The notes: generated by a model from the letters alone, not told the origin. A stretch of DNA of 5,347 nucleotides from an uncultured Acetatifactor sp. (GCA_910578185.1 CAJTPN010000053.1:1-5347); one strand, 5' to 3'; positions 1 to 5,147 are shown, counted from the first letter of the stretch. A program made the numbers and translations.

Positions 1-118
1 CCGTACAGCTTCCCGTATTGCTCTTGTACTTTGCACAGCGGTAATGGTCTTGTGAACCGTTAAAACTTTTACAAGTAGCGAAATGTAGCTTGCTTCCACA
101 GTCTGCACAGTATACCAA
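1..118 (-). pseudogene. Large serine recombinase, zinc-ribbon fragment
   Basis: Read on the minus strand from about 118 down to the window edge, this stretch is open. It encodes LVYCADCGSKLHFATC, and further on HYRCAKYKSNTGSC. The CxxC pair followed by spaced cysteines, with the surrounding residues, is the recombinase zinc beta-ribbon found in large serine recombinases of Clostridia conjugative and mobilizable elements (the TndX/TnpX-like class). In those proteins it follows the catalytic serine domain and helps bind DNA. Here the N-terminal catalytic region is absent: coding sequence upstream of the ribbon is replaced at about 110-118 by a relaxase tail on the opposite strand. The C-terminal part may continue to the left of the window. 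I infer a disrupted gene that cannot make an active recombinase. The fold assignment is strong; the exact junction base is uncertain. Confidence 0.75.
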
Positions 119-395
119 GAAATTTTTAGCGGAACATGAAGCGGACATTCTGCTCCACAAGGCGGCAAAGCAGGCATTTGACGATTTGGGTATCAAGAAG
201 CTGCCCACCGTCAAGAGCTTGCAGGCCGAGTACGCAACATTGTTGGAAGGAAAGAAAAAAGACTATGCCGAGTACCGGCGCTCCCGCGAGGAAATGCGGG
301 AACTGCTGGCCGCAAAAGCCAACGTAGACCGGCTGATGGGATACGGGGAGGAACGCCAGAATGACCGGGAAAAGGAACAGGGGCAGGACCGCTGA
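111..395 (+). pseudogene. Conjugative relaxase, C-terminal remnant
   Basis: The reading frame is open from about 45 to the TGA at 393-395, but relaxase-like sequence begins only near the Tyr codon at 111. It includes KKFLAEHEADILLHKAAK, KKLPTVKSLQAEYATLLE and EMRELLAAKANVDRLMGY, then a charged Glu/Lys/Arg/Gln-rich tail. This is the helical C-terminal end of the relaxase/mobilization nuclease family carried by Tn1549-like conjugative elements of Firmicutes. Full-length members have several hundred residues, with catalytic Tyr and His motifs near the N-terminus, and none of that is present. The only in-frame early start is a TTG at 90 with no ribosome binding site, and it lies in DNA that reads as recombinase on the other strand. 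I therefore call it a non-functional remnant. Identification rests on recalled family sequence, not a search. Confidence 0.75.
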
Positions 396-409
396 CGCGC
401 CTGTTTTTT
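377..409 (+). terminator. Possible Rho-independent terminator at relaxase 3' end
   Basis: ACAGGGGC at 377-384 can pair with GCGCCTGT at 397-404 with one G/G mismatch, and a T run follows through 409. The hairpin overlaps the relaxase stop codon. The stem is imperfect and the loop is 12 bases, so this is only a moderate candidate. Confidence 0.4.
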
Positions 410-441
410 CGCATTTTCTCACCGCCGCAGGCCGGTGAAAA

Positions 442-541
442 GCGTTCCGCAGGAACGCGCAGCCACAGAATGAAATTCTGTGTTCAAAGGGGCTTGGGGA
501 ATCCCCAACAAGCAGCGCCAGGAGCCGGATGGCTATCCTGG
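442..541. repeat. Cluster of four short hairpins
   Basis: Four inverted repeats lie in a row. GCGTTCC/GGAACGC (442-448 and 452-458) is 7 bp with a GCA loop. CACAGAAT/ATTCTGTG (464-471 and 475-482) is 8 bp with a GAA loop. TTGGGG/CCCCAA (494-499 and 503-508) is 6 bp with an AAT loop. CCAGGAGCC/GGCT-AT-CCTGG (518-526 and 531-541) has a GGAT loop and a two-base bulge. The first three have three-base loops. GNA-type triloops such as GCA and GAA are known to make unusually stable single-stranded DNA hairpins. Next to a relaxase tail, this suggests a role in single-stranded transfer DNA (origin-of-transfer or priming region). The role is inference; the repeats are directly visible. Confidence 0.55.
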
Positions 542-578
542 GGCATTGCTTGCCTCTTTTTGCTCGGAAATGAAAGGA

Positions 579-613
579 GCCAGTGAGGAAACAGTCAAAT
601 TTCACTCACCGGC
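579..613 (-). terminator. Candidate terminator for the XRE gene
   Basis: Immediately after the stop codon of the minus-strand regulator, GCCGGTGAG (613 to 605) can pair with CTCACTGGC (587 to 579). This is a 9-bp stem with one G-U pair and a 17-base loop, followed on the minus strand by a broken T-rich run (TCCTTTCATTT). Placement is right for a terminator, but the U-tract is weak. Confidence 0.4.
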
Positions 614-970
614 TCAATTCGTTTCAAATTTCTCGGATAGTTCTGTTAGCTCTTTTGCGGTCTCCTGTGTGTGGTGCAAGAGGGTTTCACGCATTTCTGA
701 CGGACAGCTGCAATACAGCATTTTCATCTGATTGCTTCCATCATCTTCGGGAGAAACATCTGGGTTGATTAGAGAGTCCAGAGAAATCGGTAGCACCTTT
801 GCCAATGCTTTCAAAATCAAGTAAGATGGATTCATCTTTCCTTTTTCGATGTTGGCAATTTGTTTTACAGATACATGGCTCAGATCAGAAAGTTCCTGCT
901 GTGTCAGGTCTTTTTTCTTTCGGGCTTCCCGCATTTTTTGCCCTAAAGCAGTCAAATCATCAATCGGCAT
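614..970 (-). CDS. XRE-family helix-turn-helix transcriptional regulator
   Basis: This is a 118-residue cytosolic DNA-binding protein. Residues about 10-65 form an HTH_3 (Cro/C1-type) domain: LGQKMREARKKKDLTQQELS, then the turn and recognition helix around SVKQIANIEKG (34-44), then LKALAKVLPISLDSL. The remaining ~50 residues are acidic and helical (PSEMRETLLHHTQETAKELT), perhaps for dimerisation. Two ATGs are available, at 976 and 970. GAGGTGA at 983-977 abuts the first but lies 9 bases (counted from GAGG) before the second, so I choose 970; with the first, the protein gains Met-Ile. It is divergent from the ABC/sigma operon starting at 1272, so it may repress that operon, itself, or conjugation-type functions. 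Small XRE regulators of this kind are common in Firmicutes mobile elements. The target is not shown by the sequence. Confidence 0.92.
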   Translation of the reverse strand: MPIDDLTALGQKMREARKKKDLTQQELSDLSHVSVKQIANIEKGKMNPSYLILKALAKVLPISLDSLINPDVSPEDDGSNQMKMLYCSCPSEMRETLLHHTQETAKELTELSEKFETN

Positions 971-976
971 AATCAT

Positions 977-983
977 TCACCTC
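977..983 (-). promoter_or_regulatory. Ribosome binding site of the XRE gene
   Basis: GAGGTGA on the minus strand. The GAGG core is 9 bases from the ATG at 970 but only 3 from the ATG at 976, which favours the downstream start. Confidence 0.7.
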
Positions 984-989
984 AAATAT

Positions 990-1018
990 ATTGTATCGTG
1001 CTGATTCACACAAATGAA
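990..1018 (-). promoter_or_regulatory. Weak candidate promoter for the XRE gene
   Basis: On the minus strand, TACAAT (995 to 990) matches five of six bases of the -10 consensus. TTCATT lies 17 bases upstream (1018 to 1013) but matches the -35 consensus poorly. The RNA leader would be only about 15 bases before the ribosome binding site. ATTCA (1004-1008) and TGAAT (1015-1019) form a 5-bp inverted repeat over the -35 area, which could be an autoregulatory operator. Both readings are tentative. Confidence 0.3.
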
Positions 1019-1045
1019 TAACCTTATTATGCCGTTTAATAGGTC

Positions 1046-1060
1046 TGATTATGCTGATTT
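1046..1060 (+). repeat. 15-bp inverted repeat, left copy
   Basis: TGATTATGCTGATTT is the exact reverse complement of 5278-5292. The two copies lie outside the ABC/sigma operon on either side. Whether they are true element ends or chance is not resolved. Confidence 0.4.
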
Positions 1061-1096
1061 TTTGAGAGAGATATTTCTGCATACTAATCCTAAAGC

Positions 1097-1177
1097 CATC
1101 CTGCACCTCCTAACGGGAAAGGAAAAACCGTTGAGGGGTAGGTATTATCCCATGTTCTGATTTTACGGCGGTTTTGA
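1097..1177 (+). repeat. Structured intergenic element, copy A
   Basis: This stretch resembles 4988-5080 in order and content. Both have a CATC/CTG/CCTCC-like start, then a small stem around a purine-rich loop, then CCG(T/C)TGA and GGG(T/C)AG, then CTGATTT and CGGCGGTTTTGA. In copy A the small stem is AACGG (1112-1116) with CCGTT (1128-1132); in copy B it is AGCGG with CCGCT, a compensatory A-T to G-C change. AAAACCG (1124-1130) could instead pair with CGGTTTT (1169-1175). Unlike copy B, copy A has no GC-rich terminator hairpin after CGGCGG; an AT-rich run follows. It lies in the leader of the ABC operon and may be a degenerate attenuator. Confidence 0.5.
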
Positions 1178-1214
1178 ACAAAAATTTTTTTGAAATTTAC
1201 GAAGGATTTTGTTC
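1176..1214 (+). promoter_or_regulatory. Inverted repeat upstream of the ABC operon, possible operator
   Basis: GAACAAAA (1176-1183) and TTTTGTTC (1207-1214) are perfect 8-bp inverted arms with a 23-base AT-rich spacer, about 60 bases before the operon start. It is a plausible binding site for the divergent XRE protein or another regulator. No convincing promoter hexamers were found next to it, so the operon promoter itself is unassigned. Confidence 0.3.
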
Positions 1215-1256
1215 TGTCATACGACTACCTTTTCAGAAGCTGATAGTCGGCTTCGG

Positions 1257-1263
1257 AAAGGAG
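1257..1263 (+). promoter_or_regulatory. Ribosome binding site fixing the TTG start of the ABC ATPase
   Basis: AAAGGAG lies 8 bases before TTG at 1272. There is no comparable site before the upstream TTG at 1209, so the start is placed at 1272. Confidence 0.8.
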
Positions 1264-1271
1264 ATGTAAAT

Positions 1272-2120
1272 TTGGACACACAAATTCTTGCCGTAGAACA
1301 TTTGAATAAATGTTTCGGTCAAGCCGAGATATTGCATGATGTGGATTTTTCAGTTTCAAGAGGTGATGTGTACGGCCTTGTCGGACAGAATGGCGCTGGC
1401 AAAACTACACTGTTGCGCTTAATTGCGGGCCTGATGAAACCCACGAAGGGCAATATTCTCTGTTATATGGAAAAGGACTATATCGGCTACATGCCCCAAA
1501 GCTGCCGCTTTGATGGGGCACAAACGGTTGCCAGTACCATTCAATTTTTCTCGGCTTTGAGAAATGCTGATATGCAAAACGGTCTGCGGCTGTGCCAAAA
1601 GTTGGAGTTGGACACAGCTAAACGAGTTAAGCATCTTTCTCCCGGCCAGCAGAAAAAACTTCAAATGGTGATTGCAATGACCGGCGATCCCGATTTTTAT
1701 ATCTTAGATGAACCAACTGCGGGATTAGACCCCAATGCAAGCCACGAAATGAATAAACTGATCCAAGAGCTGCATCAACAAGGGAAAAGCATTTTGATTT
1801 CGTCACACATTTTGCAAGATATGGACGATATTTGTACCAATGTTGCTATTATGGAAAGTGGACGACTGATATATGATCGTCAGCTTGAAAGCAGCTACAT
1901 TATCGAAACCAGTATAGTGCCGGATAAACTGTTTACCCAGTTGGCACAAAAATTCTCTCTTAGCAGCAATCAGGAACGAACTTTGATTCATGCAAAAACA
2001 GATCGAGAGGGTGTTGCCGCTCTCATTGGGGCGCTTACTGCAAATTCGGTTTTGGTTTATGAAGCAGTACATTCTAATGTGAAGGATGTGGTTCAGGAAC
2101 AGTTACACATGAACAATTAG
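1272..2120 (+). CDS. ABC transporter ATP-binding protein
   Basis: This is the nucleotide-binding subunit of an ABC-2 type exporter and hydrolyses ATP at the inner face of the membrane. With the TTG start at 1272 it has 282 residues. It shows Walker A GQNGAGKTT (38-46), a Q-loop in GYMPQ (Gln 76), signature LSPGQ (122-126, Pro in place of the usual first Gly), Walker B FYILDE (142-147), D-loop AGLD (150-153) and the switch His in ISSH (179). All catalytic elements are intact. About 75 residues after the ATPase core form an extra C-terminal domain, as in BcrA-like exporters involved in peptide-antibiotic resistance or immunity. The permease starts 11 bases downstream. The exported substrate is unknown; bacitracin-like or lantibiotic-like peptides are only a guess from family resemblance. 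Confidence 0.95.
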   Translation: MDTQILAVEHLNKCFGQAEILHDVDFSVSRGDVYGLVGQNGAGKTTLLRLIAGLMKPTKGNILCYMEKDYIGYMPQSCRFDGAQTVASTIQFFSALRNADMQNGLRLCQKLELDTAKRVKHLSPGQQKKLQMVIAMTGDPDFYILDEPTAGLDPNASHEMNKLIQELHQQGKSILISSHILQDMDDICTNVAIMESGRLIYDRQLESSYIIETSIVPDKLFTQLAQKFSLSSNQERTLIHAKTDREGVAALIGALTANSVLVYEAVHSNVKDVVQEQLHMNN

Positions 2121-2131
2121 GAGGAGTCGAT

Positions 2132-2905
2132 ATGAAGTCTGTTACAAAATTGATATGCCGTGACTTAAGGCGGGCTTTTGGTTTGCGAACATTGGGGATT
2201 TGGGTGGTTATGGCACTCTTTACCATCTATTTCTTTTTCTTCTCTAATGGCCGCCGGGAATTGGTAGAGAATAACCGGCTTGAATATATGTCCCTCTTTC
2301 TGCCTTTAATTATTTTTGGCGCATGGGCAGTTATGGCGGTATTCTTTGACCTTATATCCGCCGACCGTGAACGGAATGTGCTGGATTGCATTTTGTGTTC
2401 TGGAACGACTAAAAAGCATGTTTTCATAGCCAAGATTATTGCCACAGCCATTGTTTCTCTCGCCCTGTCTTTTATCTATCTTGCGCCAATTGCGATCATT
2501 GTCACCTGTTTAAGCAGCGCACAAAGGGCAGCAATGATTGGAAAATATCTCTTGCCGCTTTGGGGCTTTATCATGGTATTTGCAGCTTTAGGGCTGATGA
2601 TTTCCGTGTTTGCCCGATCTTCCAAGGTGGCTATGATTTGGAGTTTGGCAAGCGGGCTTGTGCTTATGCCTCGTTTCTTTGTCCTTATCCCGGAGGGCAT
2701 TGGAAAAGTGCTGAACCTTTCCACACAAACAGTAGAAAAAATCAGCATGATTTCGCCGGGAATTATGATGGAAGCACTTTCTAATCCAAATAACACTTCA
2801 AGTTGGACAACAGCCGTAGTTGGATTTACAATAGGTATTGTTGTGTTGTTTGGAATTGCTTATATAGCTTTCAAAAATCAGGATGAATACAATTACGGCG
2901 AGTAG
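2132..2905 (+). CDS. ABC-2 type transporter permease
   Basis: This 257-residue integral membrane protein is the partner of the preceding ATPase. There are about six hydrophobic spans, near residues 19-38, 53-73, 99-127, 136-161, 165-187 and 226-247. Between spans two and three, SADRERNVLDCILCSGTTKK (76-95) matches the cytoplasmic coupling segment of ABC-2 permeases (consensus like ERERGTLELLLSTPVSR), which contacts the ATPase. AGGAGG overlaps the stop codon of the ATPase and lies 7 bases before this ATG, so the two are translationally close. Length and topology are usual for the NosY/ABC2_membrane class. One such permease per operon suggests a homodimer. The substrate cannot be read from sequence. 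Confidence 0.92.
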   Translation: MKSVTKLICRDLRRAFGLRTLGIWVVMALFTIYFFFFSNGRRELVENNRLEYMSLFLPLIIFGAWAVMAVFFDLISADRERNVLDCILCSGTTKKHVFIAKIIATAIVSLALSFIYLAPIAIIVTCLSSAQRAAMIGKYLLPLWGFIMVFAALGLMISVFARSSKVAMIWSLASGLVLMPRFFVLIPEGIGKVLNLSTQTVEKISMISPGIMMEALSNPNNTSSWTTAVVGFTIGIVVLFGIAYIAFKNQDEYNYGE

Positions 2906-2916
2906 GAGGTAATACA

Positions 2917-3324
2917 ATGAAAGTTTTTAAGAATTTTTCTGCTTTCTTATTGATCGCAGCATTGCTTATGATGCTTATGACTGGATGCGGACAACAAAAT
3001 ACAGTAGAGAGTTTCGTTGTGTCGAACTCTCCCTTTGAGGAAAAAGCCGACATTGAGGACGCAACGCAGCCGGAAAAGGTGTTTGAAAATGAACCGGTGT
3101 ATGCCAGTGTATATTTCATTGAGTCCCCGAAAGGCATGGAATACACAGCAAACTGGTACTTGGATGGCACAGAAATAAAGACAGATGTACAGGAAACCAC
3201 AACGGACATGGCCGGAGTGATTGTCTACTCTTTAGAGGCAGATCAAGTGGCCGTCGGAACCTTAAAATTTGAAATCACATACAACGATGATATTCTTTGT
3301 TCACTGGAACTTATCGTCGAATGA
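2917..3324 (+). CDS. Putative lipoprotein of the ABC/sigma operon
   Basis: This 135-residue protein has a classic lipoprotein signal: Lys at 2 and 5, a hydrophobic core FLLIAALLMMLMTGC and the lipobox cysteine at 24. It should be cut and anchored on the outer face of the cytoplasmic membrane. After an acidic linker (about 25-60), residues 60-135 alternate in a beta-strand-like pattern with aromatic residues (VYASVYFIE, YTANWYLDGTEI, TLKFEITYNDDILCSLELIV), resembling a small beta-sandwich. I do not recognise a named family. AGGAGGT overlaps the permease stop and is 6 bases from this ATG. Its position between transporter and sigma factor suggests a substrate-binding, immunity or sensing role outside the membrane (inference). 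Confidence 0.85.
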   Translation: MKVFKNFSAFLLIAALLMMLMTGCGQQNTVESFVVSNSPFEEKADIEDATQPEKVFENEPVYASVYFIESPKGMEYTANWYLDGTEIKTDVQETTTDMAGVIVYSLEADQVAVGTLKFEITYNDDILCSLELIVE

Positions 3325-3333
3325 GGTATGAGT

Positions 3334-3861
3334 ATGGCTGGAAACGGAGAGCAGAAGTTTATTTCCATCTACAAGGCTTATGTAGATGAAATATACCAAT
3401 ATATTTTTCTGCGAACTGGCTATGATGTTTCTCTTGCCGAGGATTTAACACAGGACATCTTTCTTGAGGTTTACAAGGGCATAAATGGATTCCGAGGACT
3501 TTGTTCGGAAAGAACATGGGTATTTAAGATAGCGAAAAATAGGTTGTTTGACTTTTACAGAAAGCAATATAGTCAGCCGTCCGATACCATCCCCATTGAT
3601 GGCAATTTGATCGAGCAGATCAGTGATTACAACCAAGACTTAGAAGAATACCTGCAAACGACCTATGAAAGTCAACGTGTTAGAGAATGTCTACGTCAGT
3701 TACCGCAGCAATATAAAATTGTTTTGCTTCTCAAATACATCGAAGAAAAGCGTGTAAAAGAGATTGCTCAAATTCTTGATAAATCACCGAAATCCGTAGA
3801 AAGTATGTTGCAGCGGGCCAGAGGTGCATTTATCAACCTATATGGAAAGGAGGAAAAGTAA
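3334..3861 (+). CDS. ECF-type RNA polymerase sigma factor
   Basis: This 175-residue sigma-70 family protein has the two-domain ECF layout. Sigma region 2 is at about 10-80, with AEDLTQDIFLEVYKGI (35-50) and the -10 recognition stretch TWVFKIAKNRLFDFYRK (61-77). A linker of about 30 residues follows. Sigma region 4 is at 112-172, with LRQLPQQYKIVLLLKYIE and the helix-turn-helix KRVKEIAQILDKSPKSVESM for -35 binding. Region 3 is absent, as in ECF factors. An ATG also exists at 3328, but GAGGT (3323-3327) touches it directly and is 6 bases from the ATG at 3334, so 3334 is preferred. It starts just after the lipoprotein stop and overlaps the next gene by one base. It probably directs transcription of this operon or of envelope genes under stress; no target promoter was confirmed. 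Confidence 0.94.
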   Translation: MAGNGEQKFISIYKAYVDEIYQYIFLRTGYDVSLAEDLTQDIFLEVYKGINGFRGLCSERTWVFKIAKNRLFDFYRKQYSQPSDTIPIDGNLIEQISDYNQDLEEYLQTTYESQRVRECLRQLPQQYKIVLLLKYIEEKRVKEIAQILDKSPKSVESMLQRARGAFINLYGKEEK

Positions 3862-4130
3862 TGCCCATCAACCATGATCCTTTGCAAAAGGCATTTGAAA
3901 CTATTAGGGACGTCGAAGTTCCATCTGAACAGCAGAAAGAAAAAATGCTTCATATCGTGCTTGCCCAAGCCCACCAGAACGAAACTACTTTGAGAGAAAA
4001 AATTGGCAGATTTGTTTCGCTATATCCGTGGAGGGTTGCATTTGGTATTTCTTCTTTGCAGGCAGTAGCTTTTACTTTGATTTTCGGAACCCGTTACACC
4101 AATATATTTCTTAGTTTCTTTGGAGGTTAA
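3861..4130 (+). CDS. Small single-span membrane protein, candidate anti-sigma factor
   Basis: The protein has 89 residues. Its ATG overlaps the sigma-factor stop (TAATG), and AAAGGAGG (3846-3853) lies 7 bases upstream, a typical arrangement for a translationally coupled sigma/anti-sigma pair. Residues 1-52 are charged and helical (HDPLQKAFETIRDVEVPSEQ, then EKMLHIVLAQAHQNETTLRE), and one membrane span lies near 56-76. The predicted topology is cytoplasmic N-terminus and short outside tail. It has no cysteine at all, so it cannot be a zinc-binding (HxxxCxxC, ZAS) anti-sigma factor. No domain family is recognised. The anti-sigma role is inferred from position, size and topology. A structural role in the downstream membrane complex is the main alternative. 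Confidence 0.8.
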   Translation: MPINHDPLQKAFETIRDVEVPSEQQKEKMLHIVLAQAHQNETTLREKIGRFVSLYPWRVAFGISSLQAVAFTLIFGTRYTNIFLSFFGG

Positions 4131-4137
4131 TAGAACT

Positions 4138-4698
4138 ATGTCGCTTTTTTTTGAAGCCCTCAACAGGCCGGGTAATGCTTATCATAAGCGATATAAAGGC
4201 ATTGCATGGCTGCTTGTGGCTATAACGATACTGATGGTTACTGTATTGGATTCGGTCTTGCGAAAGGCATCCGATACTAACTTCCAAATCGATGGCCCCC
4301 AACTCTTAAAAACTATTGTGTTGGGCGTTGCAAGCTATTTGCTCATTTGTACGGTAATGTGGCTGGTTTGCAAATGCTTTGGCAGTAAAACCAACCTTCA
4401 ATCTTATATCCAAACATGGGGAATTTCTTTTTTCCCCAATATCATCTGTTCAATCACAGTTGCCATTACAGAAGTATATTTCTATTTGTTTTGGAACAGT
4501 CCCCTATGGGGAATGCTATTGAGCATCATTTTTGTGGGTGTTTTGATTTGGAAAATCATCCTCTATGTACTGTTTCTGCGGGAAGTTGCGGGGTTGGTAA
4601 AGGCAAGGTTCTTAGGTGCTTTTGTAATAATCACCATCGTGATTGCGGTTATGGCCGCTCTAAATGGTTATGTTGGATTGAAAACGCCTATTCTATAA
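4138..4698 (+). CDS. YIP1-like multi-span membrane protein
   Basis: This 186-residue, very hydrophobic protein has about five spans near 22-41, 56-79, 95-119, 122-147 and 158-175, after a short N-terminal segment (FFEALNRPGNAYHKRYKG). The layout and the LKTIVLGVASYLLICTVMWL stretch resemble bacterial YIP1-family proteins, whose biochemical role is unknown. GGAGGT (4122-4127) overlaps the end of the preceding gene and is 10 bases from the ATG at 4138; the in-frame TTG at 4120 lacks such a site, so 4138 is chosen. It is the last gene of the operon, and no good terminator follows directly. With the small membrane protein, it may form the membrane part of the stress-sensing circuit or modulate the transporter (inference). 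Confidence 0.85.
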   Translation: MSLFFEALNRPGNAYHKRYKGIAWLLVAITILMVTVLDSVLRKASDTNFQIDGPQLLKTIVLGVASYLLICTVMWLVCKCFGSKTNLQSYIQTWGISFFPNIICSITVAITEVYFYLFWNSPLWGMLLSIIFVGVLIWKIILYVLFLREVAGLVKARFLGAFVIITIVIAVMAALNGYVGLKTPIL

Positions 4699-4990
4699 GA
4701 GATAAACTCTATATATGGATTGATTTGTTGAATGGCGGCAAAAGAAAAAACCATCGTACAGCAGCCCTTTTGACACGTCCATACGACCAGCGGTGACTTT
4801 GAACAATCTGCCTACACTAAATGAGGGAGTAGACCGGGGTGTCTTTGGAACATTCATTGAGGCGGCCAAGAGTGGCGTCATTCGGATTGTTGTAATCCCT
4901 GTTCCATCTATCCTTGAAGCAATCCTCTTGGCAGTAGGAAGTTTGTATAACATTTGTAGGTTATGCTTGTGGTAAATCAATATAAAACAT
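4699..4990 (+). other. Gene-poor stretch after the operon
   Basis: No gene is supported here. A plus-strand frame is open from 4724 to the TAA ending at 4975. Its only start with reasonable length is a GTG at 4793, with no ribosome binding site and no recognisable product. The minus strand is also open from 5097 to 4693, likewise without a good site or known family. The DNA could be a decayed gene or conserved mobile-element spacer. TATAAA at 4981-4986 is a possible -10 for the leader that follows, but no -35 hexamer at proper spacing was seen. Confidence 0.3.
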
Positions 4991-5080
4991 CTGCCTCCAC
5001 AGCGGGGAAAGAAAAAAACCGCTGACGGGCAGAGGATTTCGCGCGCTTTCCTGCACAGCTGATTTCTTCGGCGGTTTTGA
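4988..5080 (+). repeat. Structured intergenic element, copy B
   Basis: This is the diverged direct-repeat partner of 1097-1177. It shares the order CATCTG, CCTCC, purine-loop stem, CCGCTGA, GGGCAG, CTGATTT and CGGCGGTTTTGA. The central stem here is AGCGG/CCGCT against AACGG/CCGTT in copy A. Copy B is longer by about a dozen bases in the middle and runs into a full terminator hairpin that copy A lacks. Confidence 0.5.
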
Positions 5081-5106
5081 GTAATCAAGGCCGCCATTTC
5101 TTTTTG
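4991..5106 (+). promoter_or_regulatory. Candidate transcription attenuator leader
   Basis: Three mutually exclusive pairings are visible. (1) A 5' hairpin: CTGCC (4991-4995) with GGCAG (5028-5032) outside, and AGCGG (5001-5005) with CCGCT (5019-5023) inside. (2) An antiterminator: AAAACCGC (5015-5022) with GCGGTTTT (5071-5078). (3) The intrinsic terminator at 5070-5095. Pairing (1) captures CCGC and frees the terminator; pairing (2) destroys both. This is the usual logic of riboswitches and attenuators. The ligand or trigger is unknown and I do not recognise a named RNA class. It lies just upstream of a leader ORF. Confidence 0.45.
5070..5105 (+). terminator. Rho-independent terminator with GUAA tetraloop
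   Basis: GGCGGTTTTGA (5070-5080) pairs with TCAAGGCCGCC (5085-5095) across a GTAA loop. The 11-bp stem contains two G-U pairs and a GNRA-type tetraloop, and is followed by ATTTCTTTTT. It can end transcription from the upstream operon, or act as the attenuator of the leader transcript. Confidence 0.7.
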
Positions 5107-5147
5107 CTAAAAAGCAGACCTCCAGATGACCCTCAGCAATCAGCATG

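Noticed and set aside
126..605. Long minus-strand open frame of 159 codons
   Set aside because: It runs opposite the relaxase tail and through the hairpin-rich spacer, has no ribosome binding site and shows no recognisable family; the relaxase reading explains the DNA better.
480..731. Plus-strand open frame of 83 codons
   Set aside because: It covers the hairpin cluster and then runs antisense to the XRE gene; no ribosome binding site or known motif.
1143..1148. TATTAT as the -10 of the ABC operon
   Set aside because: It matches five of six bases, but no -35-like hexamer lies 16-18 bases upstream.
1175..1202. ECF-type autoregulatory promoter (TGAAC then CGA)
   Set aside because: The spacing between TGAAC (1175-1179) and CG (1200-1201) is about 20 bases, too long compared with the usual 16-17 for ECF promoters.
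1209..1271. Upstream TTG at 1209 as the ATPase start
   Set aside because: It has no ribosome binding site and adds 21 residues that do not resemble ABC ATPases; AAAGGAG positions the start at TTG 1272.
4695..4715. AGAG/CTCT hairpin after the last operon gene as a terminator
   Set aside because: The stem is only four strong pairs and no T run follows.
4793..4975. GTG-started plus-strand frame of 60 codons as a gene
   Set aside because: There is no ribosome binding site, no domain, and it lies within a longer open frame lacking a start. Kept only as an unassigned stretch.
4693..5097. Minus-strand frame of 134 codons as a gene
   Set aside because: It overlaps the structured leader and terminator, has no ribosome binding site and low-complexity composition; an open frame of this length can arise by chance.
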